A stretch of DNA of 64,000 bases from Maritimibacter sp. (GTDB taxonomy: Bacteria > Pseudomonadota > Alphaproteobacteria > Rhodobacterales > Rhodobacteraceae): NCBI GenBank assembly GCA_017792445.1, contig CP051232.1, forward strand, positions 2,640,001 through 2,704,000, written 5' to 3'. Numbering within the stretch: the stretch's first letter is position 1; each line of letters begins with the position of its first letter. Of the stretch, positions 1 to 9,925 are shown piece by piece. A program made the position numbers and the translations under genes. The notes beneath the pieces were generated by a model that saw only the letters and a list, made by a program, of their open reading frames with translations, was not told the DNA's origin and did not search any database.

Positions 1-42
1 CCCTCCCGGCGCGCTTTTTCGTGTGGGAAGGGCGGCGGCGCG

Positions 43-579
43 TCAGCCGATTTCCAACGTGTAGAGGTCGCTGTCCGGCGTCGAAAGTCGCGGGTCCGCG
101 GCGAAGCCCGCCTTTTGCAGCACCCGCGCCGAAGCCGGGTTGTCGCGGCCCACCCCGCCAAGAAGCCTTGCGGGCGGTCCCGTCCGCAACATGGACACAA
201 GACCCCTCAGAAGCTCGGTCGCCGCCCCGTTGCCCCAGGCGTGTTCGGCAAGCAGATAGCCGACGTGGACATCGCGCCGGCCCTCGGTGTCGTCCCCGGC
301 GGCCAGGATGATCAGCCCGACAAGGCCCGGGGCGGTCCGCGATGTGACGACCATGACTTCGCTTTCGGCCTTTCGCGCGTCGATCCAGGCCGACGCCGCG
401 TCGGGTGACGGTGCCAGTTGCATGGAGGGTGGAAGGTGCGCCAGTACCTTCGGGGTCAGGATCGCCGCCAGGTCCTCTTCCAGAGCTTCGCGATCCGTGG
501 GGCGGTCCGTCAGCGGGCGCCAATCCACGACCCGGAACCTGTCGGTGGAAAACGCGGTGACGTGCAATGCCGTCGCCAC
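43..579 (-). CDS. GNAT-family N-acetyltransferase
   Basis: A 178-residue protein of the GNAT acyl-CoA N-acyltransferase fold. The visible core is a central strand with HVGYLLAEHAWGNGAATEL, which is the acetyl-CoA pyrophosphate-binding region (usual Q/RxxGxG/A; here WGNGAA), followed by the C-terminal DNPASARVLQKAGF segment typical of RimJ/RimL-like members. The start is GTG, three bases after the stop of the prepilin peptidase gene, so it is probably the last gene of the tad transcript. The substrate cannot be inferred; linkage to the pilus locus may be only positional. Confidence 0.8.
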   Translation of the reverse strand: MATALHVTAFSTDRFRVVDWRPLTDRPTDREALEEDLAAILTPKVLAHLPPSMQLAPSPDAASAWIDARKAESEVMVVTSRTAPGLVGLIILAAGDDTEGRRDVHVGYLLAEHAWGNGAATELLRGLVSMLRTGPPARLLGGVGRDNPASARVLQKAGFAADPRLSTPDSDLYTLEIG

Positions 580-582
580 CGC

Positions 583-1074
583 TCAGCCGTTCAGCAGGCC
601 GAGGATAAGATAGAAGATCAGCGCCGGACCCAGCGCGAGACCCATCGGGAAATCCTGGATTGCGAAGGATTTCCAGTCGGTTGCACGCTGCATCGCCGGG
701 ATGGCCCGGAAGGCGCGGTGGGTGACGTAGGCGGCCAGCAGGACCGCGCCGAACAGGAAGGCGAAGGGGCGCGCATCGGCCAGCGGGATGAAGGGGGCCA
801 TGGCGGCGGCGAACTTGGCGTCACCGGCGCCGATCATGCCGACCATGTTCATCAAGAACCCGACCACCAGCACCACAACCAGCTGCAAAAGCCGCCAGGG
901 GTATTCCGCCAGCGGCACCGCGATCAGCCCGACCACAAGGAACACCAGCGTCAGGGCGTAGACCGCCTTGTTCGGGATTTTCATGAACTTGACGTCGTTC
1001 CACGCCACCCAGATGCCGATGGGCACCGCGAAGGGCAGGAACCAGAGCGCTTGGCTTGCGGGCAGGGTCAGCAT
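583..1074 (-). CDS. cpaA: Prepilin peptidase of the tad locus (A24 family, TadV/CpaA)
   Basis: Inner-membrane aspartyl protease expected to remove the 16-residue leaders of the Flp pilins encoded at the other end of the locus. The 163-residue protein is almost entirely hydrophobic with about six membrane segments. Both catalytic aspartates are recognisable: Asp27 in NDVKFMKIPN and Asp85 in the GxGD motif GAGDAKF. Like other TadV/CpaA enzymes it lacks the N-terminal methyltransferase domain of PilD, so it should cleave but not N-methylate. It lies downstream of the two TPR lipoprotein genes in the same direction. Confidence 0.93.
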   Translation of the reverse strand: MLTLPASQALWFLPFAVPIGIWVAWNDVKFMKIPNKAVYALTLVFLVVGLIAVPLAEYPWRLLQLVVVLVVGFLMNMVGMIGAGDAKFAAAMAPFIPLADARPFAFLFGAVLLAAYVTHRAFRAIPAMQRATDWKSFAIQDFPMGLALGPALIFYLILGLLNG

Positions 1075-1118
1075 CGCGGGGGTCCGTGCGGCTGACGGGG
1101 CCCGCAGGCCCCGCCGGA

Positions 1119-1976
1119 TCAGTTGGTGACGTTCGCTTCCAGCGCGCGCAGCGAGCGCACGGCGGCCTCGAAGTGCTGCGGATGCGTGTCGATTGCCTCG
1201 CGCAGCAGGCCCTTGCCGATCTCGATGTCGCCTTGCTTGACGGCGGACAGGCCAAGCGTGTGCAGAAGCTGCGCCCGCTCGATCTGCGACATCGGAACCA
1301 CCGGCAGCTCGTAGTCGCGCTGCGCGCCACGGGCGAGGGCCAGGTTGTTCTTCGCGGTGAACAGGCTGTCGTCATAGGTGATGGCTTCGCCGAACAGGCG
1401 TTCCGCCTCGGCGTATTCGCCGCGCGACAGCTTCGAGTAGCCCCAGTTGTTCAGCACGCTGCCGGGTTTGGTGGTCAGACCGACCGCGATCTCGTAGAAC
1501 GCGTCGGCGTCCTTCCACTCCTGATTGGAGTCGGCGATCATCGCTTCCAGCTTGTAGCGCTTGAAGGTCTCGTAGGTCGGCGGGATCTTGTCCAGCGCCG
1601 CCTCTGCGGTGTCCCAGTCGCCGGTGCGGATCAGCGCGTCGGCATATTCGACCCGGTCGGAATTGGTGACTTCCGCGTGGTCGACAACCGCTTTCCACGC
1701 CACCGCACCTTCGGTGTTCCGCTTGGCGCGGACCAGCGACAGCGCGTGGCCCCGCAACAGGTCGATCCGGTCCGGATGCTCGGCCAGCGAGCGCCTGAAA
1801 TAGTTCACCGCCTCGTTCGGGTCCGCGACCGTCAGCATGATGTCGTTGAGATTGCTCTCGTCGATCACATTCACGGTGTCGAACGCACGTTCAACATCCG
1901 CGTCGCCCGCCTTGTCGCCACAGGCCGACAACAGCACGGCGCTGCCGAGGCAGACCACCCCAACCAACTTGCGCAT
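1119..1976 (-). CDS. TPR-repeat lipoprotein of the tad locus (TadD-like)
   Basis: Start placed at the ATG giving a lipoprotein signal peptide (MRKLVGVVCLGSAVLLSACG, lipobox LSAC); the frame stays open 35 codons further upstream but that stretch overlaps the preceding gene and looks non-coding. The 285-residue product has several tetratricopeptide repeats with the AEAERLFGEAITYD type of helix pair, suited to scaffolding. TadD proteins are outer-membrane-anchored TPR pilotin-like factors needed for Flp pilus biogenesis, and that role is inferred here from family and position. A second TPR lipoprotein gene lies immediately upstream, so the locus has a tandem tadD pair. Confidence 0.85.
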   Translation of the reverse strand: MRKLVGVVCLGSAVLLSACGDKAGDADVERAFDTVNVIDESNLNDIMLTVADPNEAVNYFRRSLAEHPDRIDLLRGHALSLVRAKRNTEGAVAWKAVVDHAEVTNSDRVEYADALIRTGDWDTAEAALDKIPPTYETFKRYKLEAMIADSNQEWKDADAFYEIAVGLTTKPGSVLNNWGYSKLSRGEYAEAERLFGEAITYDDSLFTAKNNLALARGAQRDYELPVVPMSQIERAQLLHTLGLSAVKQGDIEIGKGLLREAIDTHPQHFEAAVRSLRALEANVTN

Positions 1977-1989
1977 CTTTGGCGTCCTT

Positions 1990-2568
1990 TTACTGCTCGC
2001 TCTCCGCCTCCGGAGTGGAGAGAAGCAGGTACTCCCCGCCTCCCCGCCGGACCAGGGCGAATTGGGTATTGTTTTCCGCATCGTAGTCCGGATTTTTCAT
2101 TTTTGCGAGCGCTAAGCGCAAATTGTCCCGAATTGCGCTGCTTTCCCCGTTATCCAGCGCGAATGCGGTATGAAAGACACGCTCGGCCTCGGGAATTTGA
2201 CCCAGTTCCATCAGGACGACGCCAAGGTTGTTCCACGCGGGAACGAAGGTCTGATCCTCTTCGACGGCGCGGCGCAAGATCTTTTCAGCCTGATTGAGCC
2301 GCCCGAGCCGTAGGTTGGCAGAGCCGATGGCGGACAGAACGTCGACGTTAAGCCCCTGATCGGCGGCGGCGCGGTAGTAGGCGCGCAGCGCCAGTTCGTA
2401 TTCGCCCGACGCCATCAGCCGATGGCCCACAAGCAGACCGTCGACATCCTCGCCGCTGCGATCCACGGAAGGCGCGTAAAGCCCGTCTCCGGGCGTGCGA
2501 AGACCGCCCGGTGTGCAGGCGGTCAGCGCGAGGACGACCAGGAGCAATCCCGGCCAGCTATGTGACAT
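1990..2568 (-). CDS. tadD: TPR-repeat lipoprotein of the tad locus (TadD-like)
   Basis: A 192-residue lipoprotein: signal peptide with lipobox LTAC at about residues 15-18, then roughly four TPR motifs, including ADQGLNVDVLSAIGSANLRL and an LNQAEKILRRAVEEDQTFVPAW-like repeat. By family it would be a periplasmic/outer-membrane scaffold for secretin or pilus assembly. It sits 13 bases after the tadC stop and 13 bases before the second TPR lipoprotein. The two TPR proteins are not close copies of each other, so the split probably reflects an old duplication or distinct tadD roles. Confidence 0.88.
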   Translation of the reverse strand: MSHSWPGLLLVVLALTACTPGGLRTPGDGLYAPSVDRSGEDVDGLLVGHRLMASGEYELALRAYYRAAADQGLNVDVLSAIGSANLRLGRLNQAEKILRRAVEEDQTFVPAWNNLGVVLMELGQIPEAERVFHTAFALDNGESSAIRDNLRLALAKMKNPDYDAENNTQFALVRRGGGEYLLLSTPEAESEQ

Positions 2569-2581
2569 TGCAGAGCCCTGC

Positions 2582-3544
2582 CTAGTAACCCGTCTGCGTC
2601 GCCGTCAGCGTCAGGTAGATCCCGTAGACCGAGGGGCCCACGAGGATCACCAGAAGCGGCGGAACCGTAAGCATCATTGTGGCAAGGGTCATCTTGGTGG
2701 GCAAGGTGTTCGCCTTCTCTTCTGCCCGCATCACGCGCTTGTCACGCATCTCGGCCGAGAAGACCCGCAGCGCTTCGGCGATCGAGGTACCAAAGCTTGC
2801 GGACTGGATCAGAACCGTCACGAAGCTGGCCACATCCGGCACGCCGCAGCGCTCGGACATATCGCGCAGAACCGAGATACGGTCCTTGCCGGCCTTCATC
2901 TCTTGGCTGACGGTGTCGAACTCGTCGGCCAGCGCCGGATAGCCCGCGCGGATTTCCCGGGCCACGCGCAGGATCGCCTGATCGAGCGACTGACCGGCCT
3001 CGACGCAGACCAGCATCATGTCCAGCGAGTCAGGGAAGCCGTTGACGATCTCTTCCTCGCGGCTCTGGACGCGGCGGTTGACCCAGTACTTCGGCGCCAT
3101 GTAGCCGGCGGCGCCGGGGATCAGGATCGACAGGATGATCTGCTGCGTGGTCGGGTCCTGCGTCATCTGCAAAAGCAGCGCATAGGCCGTGCCCAGCACC
3201 AGACCGCCCGCACCCAGCGCGAACTGGGCAAAGTGGTACATCCGCACCGCGTTCTTCTGGCGATAGCCGGCGCGCAGCAGCTTCAGCTGGATCGCCGAAT
3301 ATTCCTCGGCGTCCTTGGGTTCGAGGAAGTCCGAGTACTTCTCGAGCTTGTCCTTCTTCGTCTGCGCGCGCAGCTGCGCCTCGGGGCGCGAGCTTGGCGC
3401 CTTTGCCTGTTCCTTCAGGCGGTCCAGCGGGTCTTTCTGCTTTTTCAGGAAGACGGGCAGGGCGATGAGGATCAGCAGGATGCCGAGGAACCCGGCGGCC
3501 AGCAGCGGGCCCAGCGGGCCGAAAGTGTCGGTCAGAAAGCTCAT
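2582..3544 (-). CDS. tadC: Tad inner-membrane platform protein TadC (T2SSF family)
   Basis: A 320-residue polytopic inner-membrane protein of the type II secretion F (GspF/PilC) family. An N-terminal membrane anchor is followed by a basic linker (KKQKDPLDRLKEQAKAPSSR), paired membrane segments near the middle, the T2SSF helical domain (GFPDSLDMMLVCVEAGQSLD and RVMRAEEKANTLPTKMTLA, both hallmark TadC sequences) and a C-terminal hydrophobic hairpin. With TadB it forms the platform that couples the CpaF ATPase to pilin extrusion. Twelve bases separate it from tadB. Confidence 0.95.
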   Translation of the reverse strand: MSFLTDTFGPLGPLLAAGFLGILLILIALPVFLKKQKDPLDRLKEQAKAPSSRPEAQLRAQTKKDKLEKYSDFLEPKDAEEYSAIQLKLLRAGYRQKNAVRMYHFAQFALGAGGLVLGTAYALLLQMTQDPTTQQIILSILIPGAAGYMAPKYWVNRRVQSREEEIVNGFPDSLDMMLVCVEAGQSLDQAILRVAREIRAGYPALADEFDTVSQEMKAGKDRISVLRDMSERCGVPDVASFVTVLIQSASFGTSIAEALRVFSAEMRDKRVMRAEEKANTLPTKMTLATMMLTVPPLLVILVGPSVYGIYLTLTATQTGY

Positions 3545-3556
3545 GGCGGCTGCTCC

Positions 3557-4525
3557 TCAGACCTTGATGTTGACCAGCATCTTCATGACGAAGACGTTGG
3601 CGATCAGGAAGCCCGCGACGACGAGACAGGCGGGAATGAACACCGGGGTGCCCATCACCTGATCGTAGTAGTTCGGCTGTGCGACGTTGATGCCGACCAG
3701 CGCCAGCAGCGGGAAGCCCGACAGGAATTTGCCGGACCATTTCGCTTCGGCGGTGATCGCGGTCACCCGGCGGAACAGCTTGAACCGCGAACGGATCACC
3801 TTGGCGAGACCTTCGAGGATTTCCGCAAGGTTACCACCCGAGGTCTGCTGGATCGTCACCGCGACCGCGAGGAAGCGAAGGTCCTGCATGTCCAGACGTT
3901 CGGCCATGGCCTTCAGCGCCTCGCCCACGTCGCGGCCATAGGCGGCCTCGTCGGCGATCATGCCCATCTCGGTTCCAAGCGGGTCGGGGACTTCTTTGGC
4001 GACGATGTTCAGGGCCGAGCTGAAGGGGTGGCCGACGCGCAGGCTGCGGACCATCAGTTCAACCGCGTCGGGAAGCTGTTCTTCCAGCAGCTTCATCCGC
4101 TTGGTGGCCTTGTTGTTGATCCAGACATACACCGCGCCGATGCCCATCAGCACCGAGACTCCGATGCGGATCTGGATCGAGGCGCCGGTGCCGATGGTCA
4201 GGCCGACGAAGGCCACCATCGAAAGCAGGCCCATCACCATGATCAATTGCACCGGGGTGAAGGCGATGTTCGCCTTCTGCGCCTTCTCGGCAAGGATCGC
4301 GTACAGCGGGATCGAGCGCGACTTGAGGTGCTGCGACATCTCCTTGCGAAGCTGCTCCAGCACCTGCTCGCGGCCGACGCCCTTTTCCAGCATTTCCATC
4401 CGGCGGTTCAGCCGGCTGTTCAGGCTGATGGATTTGCCGAAGACGGTCAGGTAGATGCCTTCGACAAGAACCAGCACGGCCACGAAGATTAGGCCGTAGA
4501 TGATCAGTTCTATGGGGACGCCCAT
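3557..4525 (-). CDS. tadB: Tad inner-membrane platform protein TadB (T2SSF family)
   Basis: A 322-residue T2SSF protein paired with TadC. An N-terminal membrane segment is followed by a charged cytoplasmic stretch (SLNSRLNRRMEMLEKGVGRE), two central membrane segments, the F-domain (QLPDAVELMVRSLRVGHPFS and QQTSGGNLAEILEGLAKVIR, typical of TadB) and a final membrane hairpin. It serves as half of the inner-membrane assembly platform. Its start is three bases after the cpaF stop, consistent with coupled translation. Confidence 0.95.
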   Translation of the reverse strand: MGVPIELIIYGLIFVAVLVLVEGIYLTVFGKSISLNSRLNRRMEMLEKGVGREQVLEQLRKEMSQHLKSRSIPLYAILAEKAQKANIAFTPVQLIMVMGLLSMVAFVGLTIGTGASIQIRIGVSVLMGIGAVYVWINNKATKRMKLLEEQLPDAVELMVRSLRVGHPFSSALNIVAKEVPDPLGTEMGMIADEAAYGRDVGEALKAMAERLDMQDLRFLAVAVTIQQTSGGNLAEILEGLAKVIRSRFKLFRRVTAITAEAKWSGKFLSGFPLLALVGINVAQPNYYDQVMGTPVFIPACLVVAGFLIANVFVMKMLVNIKV

Positions 4526-4528
4526 GAA

Positions 4529-5992
<1,464 letters not shown>

Positions 5993-6020
5993 TTGGCAGC
6001 TCTCCCGAAAGGGGTTCTTG

Positions 6021-7268
6021 TTACTCGGCCTCTAGCGCGGCCTGTTCGACGTTGTGCTGGTGGATCGACCCGGCGAGCTTCGCGAGTTCCTTCCGCAGCG
6101 GGTTCTTCCCGGCGGCCGAAGCCAGCGGCGTGCCATGGTCACAGGCCTGCATCACCTGCTTGCCGCCGTCCGGCATCAGGATCTCGATGTCGATATCCAG
6201 GCTTTCCGCCATCCGCTTGACCCGGCTCTTGCCGGTCAGGTCGGTGAACTTCGGCGACCGGTTCAGGATGTAGCGCAGCTTTTGGTGCGGCAGGTCCTCG
6301 GACTTCAGCGCGCGCAGCATCCGCAACGCGTTCTGCGCCGACCGCATGTCCAGCTCCAGCCCGGCAAGGTAGACGTGGCTTTCGTTCAGCACCGTCTCGG
6401 TCCAGTTGACGATGGTGGTCGGCATGTCGATCACCACGTAGTCGAAGTTGGACGTCGCCACTTCAAGCAGGCGCTCGATGTCTTCGGGCGTGATGAAGTC
6501 CAGCGGCAGGATGTCTGCGGGCGCGGTCAGCACGTGCATCTTGTCCTGATACGAGGCCAGCGCATGCACGAAGGCTTCGGCATCCATCGAGGCGGTGTCC
6601 GACAGCAGCTCGTACACCGCTTCGCGGCGGGGCAGGTCCAGGTAGGTCGAGACCGAACCGAACTGCAGGTCGAGGTCCAGCATCGCCACGCGGGGCGGCT
6701 TCTTGTCGTCGATGTTCGCCAGCTCCCACGCGAGGTTGGTCGCGATGGTCGTGGCGCCGACGCCGCCGGCCAGCCCATGCACCGTCACGATCACGCCGTT
6801 GCGGTCATGCTTGCTGGGGTGGGCGGTGTTGATGTTCGCGATCTCGCCGCCGGTCGGTTCGGGCTTGCGCAGGCGCTCGATGGCGTCGTGCAGCGTGCCT
6901 TCGGGAAGCGGGTAGGGACAGAACTCGCGGGCGCCCAGCCGCAACAGCTGGTGCAATGCGATGGGGCTGACGTTCTCGGCGATCAGGATCACCTTCAGCC
7001 CGTTGGCGTTCGCGGTCTCGATCAGGTCGGCGATGCCGGCGAGGTTGGTCTCGTCCTGCTCGTCGATCGCGATCGCGACGAATTCCATGAATTTTGCATC
7101 TGGCTGGGTAAAAAACACCCGCGCGTCGTCGAATGACAGGTCACCCCAGGCTTCGCCCAGCTCGGTTTCCATATCCTCGATGAGAAGATCGAACTTCTGC
7201 ACGTCACGCGCGACGGTGCACGCGAGGATCGGTTCCGGATCGCTCTGCAAGGCCGCGTTTGAACTCAT
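6021..7268 (-). CDS. cpaE: Pilus assembly ATPase-like protein CpaE/TadZ
   Basis: A 415-residue protein with an N-terminal receiver-like domain (about 1-135) and a C-terminal MinD/ParA-type domain (about 155-400). CpaE/TadZ localises the Tad machine at the cell pole. The deviant Walker A reads GLAGGVGATT (about 165-174): both the signature lysine of ParA proteins and the usual P-loop lysine are replaced, as in many TadZ proteins with weak or no ATPase activity. Later motifs include MLDLDLQFGSV and YVVIDMPTT. AAGGGA precedes the ATG. A 384-base intergenic region separates it from the upstream OmpA-like gene, so it may have its own promoter. Confidence 0.93.
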   Translation of the reverse strand: MSSNAALQSDPEPILACTVARDVQKFDLLIEDMETELGEAWGDLSFDDARVFFTQPDAKFMEFVAIAIDEQDETNLAGIADLIETANANGLKVILIAENVSPIALHQLLRLGAREFCPYPLPEGTLHDAIERLRKPEPTGGEIANINTAHPSKHDRNGVIVTVHGLAGGVGATTIATNLAWELANIDDKKPPRVAMLDLDLQFGSVSTYLDLPRREAVYELLSDTASMDAEAFVHALASYQDKMHVLTAPADILPLDFITPEDIERLLEVATSNFDYVVIDMPTTIVNWTETVLNESHVYLAGLELDMRSAQNALRMLRALKSEDLPHQKLRYILNRSPKFTDLTGKSRVKRMAESLDIDIEILMPDGGKQVMQACDHGTPLASAAGKNPLRKELAKLAGSIHQHNVEQAALEAE

Positions 7269-7435
7269 CGTCTAAATCCCTTCTGCCCGAAACGGCCGAA
7301 AAGGCGCAGGTTCTTGCACCCCGGCTGCACCGGTAATCGGCCCCCCTCGGGCCGAAAACACTGCTCCGATGCTGTTAATCTGCTGAGAAATGTGGGCGAG
7401 ATTGCGGCCAAAAAATCATCATTATTCGGTCTTTT

Positions 7436-7468
7436 GGAACGGAGCCCGCCAGACTGGCGGATTGTTCC
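7436..7468. repeat. Nested inverted repeat upstream of cpaE
   Basis: CCGCCA and TGGCGG flank a three-base loop, and GGAAC/GTTCC form an outer pair, giving a nested dyad about 33 bases long. No T-run follows on either strand, so it is not an obvious intrinsic terminator. It lies about 170 bases upstream of the cpaE start and could be a regulator-binding site or an RNA hairpin. Confidence 0.5.
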
Positions 7469-7503
7469 TGACCTGATGAAACAGGCGGTCGTACAAGGAA
7501 TGC

Positions 7504-7529
7504 GGGCCGCCCTTGGTGAAAGGCGGCCC
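7504..7529 (-). terminator. GC-rich hairpin downstream of the OmpA-like gene
   Basis: An eight-base perfect stem (GGGCCGCC/GGCGGCCC) with a ten-base loop. On the minus strand it is followed by GCATTCCTTGT, a weak T-rich tail. It may end or attenuate the cpaB-cpaC-ompA transcript, but the poor tail keeps confidence low. Confidence 0.35.
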
Positions 7530-7652
7530 GAGTTCGCTGTCCCTTGCGGCCGTTTTCGGCCCTTCTTGCGCCGTCCCCGGCGATGGTCCCCGCGCCATCC
7601 TGGCGGCGCAACCCTTGGAAAAGGGTGGGGAAATGCCTGACCGTTTCCGGTG

Positions 7653-8306
7653 CTAGAAGTTCGACTCGGCAGAGCCGCCCGGCGGAAGCTCGGTGGCGCT
7701 GGCGACGTATTCGCGGAAGATCACCTCGGCATACTTGCCGTTCAGGATCAGCGGATGGTTCTTGACGAAGCCGGTGACTTCGGTCACGGCGCGACGGTTC
7801 CGCATCTCGGGCTGGTCGGTGTAGATGATCGGCTGCGTCTCGCCGAAGGACACGACGGCCTCAAGCCGCGAGCGGCTGATTCCGCGGCTGACAAGGAAGT
7901 TCACCACCGCGTTCGCACGCCGCAGACCAAGCGCCTTGTTATAGGCGGTCGAGCCGACAAGGTCGGTATGGCCGTAGACGCGGAAGCGGACCTCGGGGAA
8001 CTGGGCGATCCAGCGCGCCTGCGCATCAAGCGCCAGCCGCGCGGCGTTGGTGATCTGCGCCGAGTTGAACTCGAACTCGACCACCGTCGGGACCTCGCGG
8101 TTGAACCGGGCGTTCAGGTTCAGCACGTACGACAGATCGCCGTTCTGGATGCCCGTGTTGTTCATCGTGGCGTTGCCGAAGCCGCCCTCGTCGATGAAGG
8201 CCCCGGCTTCCTCGTGCCAGCTGGAAAAGACCTTGCGGTCGCCGCAGGCGCCGAGCGCCAGCAGGCTGGTCGCGGCGAGAAGGATCTTGGTGCGTTGGCT
8301 GGCCAT
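7653..8306 (-). CDS. OmpA-family lipoprotein in the CpaD position of the tad locus
   Basis: The start is set at the ATG of MASQRTKILLAATSLLALGAC, a lipoprotein signal with lipobox LGAC; the frame continues open upstream only as antisense-like sequence inside cpaC. The 217-residue product has an N-terminal part (NATMNNTGIQNGDLSYVLNL, then ARFNREVPTVVEFEFNS) that resembles CpaD, and a C-terminal OmpA peptidoglycan-binding domain (RFRVYGHTDLVGSTAYN and LGLRRANAVVNFLVSRGIS). It occupies the slot where cpaD lies in Caulobacter-type loci, between cpaC and cpaE. It probably anchors the secretin to the cell wall. Confidence 0.85.
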   Translation of the reverse strand: MASQRTKILLAATSLLALGACGDRKVFSSWHEEAGAFIDEGGFGNATMNNTGIQNGDLSYVLNLNARFNREVPTVVEFEFNSAQITNAARLALDAQARWIAQFPEVRFRVYGHTDLVGSTAYNKALGLRRANAVVNFLVSRGISRSRLEAVVSFGETQPIIYTDQPEMRNRRAVTEVTGFVKNHPLILNGKYAEVIFREYVASATELPPGGSAESNF

Positions 8307-8311
8307 TGGTC

Positions 8312-9718
8312 CTACTCCATCACATAGCCATAGGACCCGTCGAAGTCCTGTTGCGAGACTTCTCCGGCCGGTCCGGGCGCGGGCCTGTTGGGGTCGCCAA
8401 CGGTCTTGCCGAACAGGAACAGTTCGGATTCGGTCGGCGGGCGGATGCGGTCGGTCGGAAGCGCCAGGGCGTCTCCGCGTGTGGGCGTCACGAGATGCGG
8501 GGTGATGATGATCACCAGTTCGCTTTGCGAGCGCTGATAGCTGGCCGAGCGGAACAGCGAGCCCAGCACGGGCACGTCGCCCAGCCACGGCACCTGGCTG
8601 TTCAGGTCCTCGAAGTCGTCTTGCAGCAGGCCCGCGATGGCAAAGCTTTCCCCGTCGCGCATCTCGACCACGGTCGACGTCTCGCGGCGGCGGAAGGCGT
8701 TCACCGAGATGCCCGACTGTTCCACCGTGATCGACGGGTCGATGCCCGACACGGCGGCGTTGAGCTGCAGGTTGATGCGGTCCTTGTCGACCACGCGCGG
8801 GGTGAATTTCAGCTCGATACCGAAGGGCTTGTACTCGATCGTGACCGAGCCGTCGTTGTCGACGACCGGGATCGGGTATTCGCCACCGGCGAGGAAGCTG
8901 GCTTCCTGCCCCGAAAGGGCGGTGAGGTTCGGTTCTGCGAGCGTGCGCACGACGCCCTTGCTTTCCAGCGCCTCCAGCAGGATCCCGAATTCGAACGACC
9001 CGGCCGAGAAACCAAGCGCCAGCGCGCCGTTGGTGCCGGCGGTCACTTCGATCGGGTTGCCAAGGCCGTTGTCGCCGTCCAGCCACGTGCCGCTTTCACC
9101 CGCGATACCGAAGTCGGTGCCGCCGTTGATCGCCAGCGAGGACGAAAGGCTTTTCGAAACCGAACGCTCCATCTCGGCGAAGCGGACCTTCAGCATCACC
9201 TGGTGGGTGCCGCCGACGACCATCAGGTTCGACACCCGGTCGGGGGCGTAGCGGTTGGCGAGGTCCAGCGCGCGGTCGAGCTTCTCGATGCTCGACACCA
9301 CGCCCGACAGGACGATGCCGTCGTTCGCGGTCCGCACCTCGATCTGTTCGCCGGGAAGGATCTGCTGCAGGCGTTCCTTGAACTCGGCGACGTCGGGCGC
9401 GACCTGTACTTCGACGTTGGCGATCAGGTCGCCTTCGACACCAAGAAGGGTCAGCGTGGTGCGCCCCGGTGCCTTGCCGAGCACGTAGATCGTGCGGTCG
9501 GAGAGGGTGGAGATGTCCGCGATGGAAGGGTTGGCGATCGAGAGTTCCGCGAAGGGAACGTCGCTTTCAACCACCACGGCCCTGTTCATCGGAACGTTGA
9601 GACTGCCAGAGGCAGCCCCTCGAAGGACACGAAGATTCTGTGCCGATGCTTCCGGGACGGATGTGCTCAGGACGGACAGCCCCAGCAGGGCCATCCCAAG
9701 GTATTTCGCAATGTGCAT
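8312..9718 (-). CDS. cpaC: Tad outer-membrane secretin CpaC/RcpA
   Basis: Outer-membrane channel for the Flp pilus. Start chosen at MHIAKYLGMALLGLS, with GAGGCAGG in front of the ATG, giving a clear signal peptide that ends near ASAQN. The 468-residue protein has a pilus-secretin N domain (about 35-105), a BON-like segment (about 110-180) and the secretin beta-barrel domain (about 220-420; GSFEFGILLEALESKGVVRT, then VPWLGDVPVLGSLFRS, the classic secretin motif). The C-terminal Pro-rich tail may contact the neighbouring OmpA-like lipoprotein. Five bases separate it from that gene. Confidence 0.95.
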   Translation of the reverse strand: MHIAKYLGMALLGLSVLSTSVPEASAQNLRVLRGAASGSLNVPMNRAVVVESDVPFAELSIANPSIADISTLSDRTIYVLGKAPGRTTLTLLGVEGDLIANVEVQVAPDVAEFKERLQQILPGEQIEVRTANDGIVLSGVVSSIEKLDRALDLANRYAPDRVSNLMVVGGTHQVMLKVRFAEMERSVSKSLSSSLAINGGTDFGIAGESGTWLDGDNGLGNPIEVTAGTNGALALGFSAGSFEFGILLEALESKGVVRTLAEPNLTALSGQEASFLAGGEYPIPVVDNDGSVTIEYKPFGIELKFTPRVVDKDRINLQLNAAVSGIDPSITVEQSGISVNAFRRRETSTVVEMRDGESFAIAGLLQDDFEDLNSQVPWLGDVPVLGSLFRSASYQRSQSELVIIITPHLVTPTRGDALALPTDRIRPPTESELFLFGKTVGDPNRPAPGPAGEVSQQDFDGSYGYVME

Positions 9719-9876
9719 GTGACCTGCCTCTATGATCACTCGAGTCCCGGTCGTTTCGCCGGATTACGTGAAAAGTGCAGGAGTTTTAGAATTTAATCAA
9801 GAATCAAGTATTTGGAGAGGACTTCTTATGTGGGTATCCCGCAACAGAATCGCTTAATTTGTACATATTCAACAGA

Positions 9877-9903
9877 ATGGGCCCCGCATGTTGCGAGGCC
9901 CAT
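9877..9903 (-). terminator. Hairpin downstream of cpaB
   Basis: ATGGGCC and GGCCCAT form seven perfect pairs with further partial pairing (CGCA/TGCG) inside the loop. It lies just after the cpaB stop; on the minus strand the tail is TCTGTTG, only weakly T-rich. It is probably a terminator or RNA-stabilising hairpin separating cpaB from cpaC. Confidence 0.5.
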
Positions 9904-9925
9904 GAATGTTCGAATCGTACTATGG

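Larger units (their letters stand above)
7269..7652. other. Intergenic region between cpaE and the OmpA-like gene
   Basis: No convincing gene is present; short open frames here lack ribosome-binding sites and family-like sequence. The stretch holds three inverted repeats (described separately or visible as ACCCTT-ggaa-AAGGGT close to the OmpA-like stop) and presumably the cpaE promoter. It divides the tad locus into two possible transcription units, cpaB-cpaC-ompA and cpaE onwards. Confidence 0.6.

Noticed and set aside
2495-4492. A 665-codon open frame on the plus strand opposite tadB and tadC
   Set aside because: It is antisense to well-supported tad genes and its product is rich in His, Arg, Gln and Asp with no family-like sequence. 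Long antisense frames of this sort are expected in GC-rich genomes.
7314-7640. A 108-codon frame in the cpaE-OmpA intergenic region
   Set aside because: No ribosome-binding site and low-complexity Arg/Pro-rich translation; the region is better read as regulatory.
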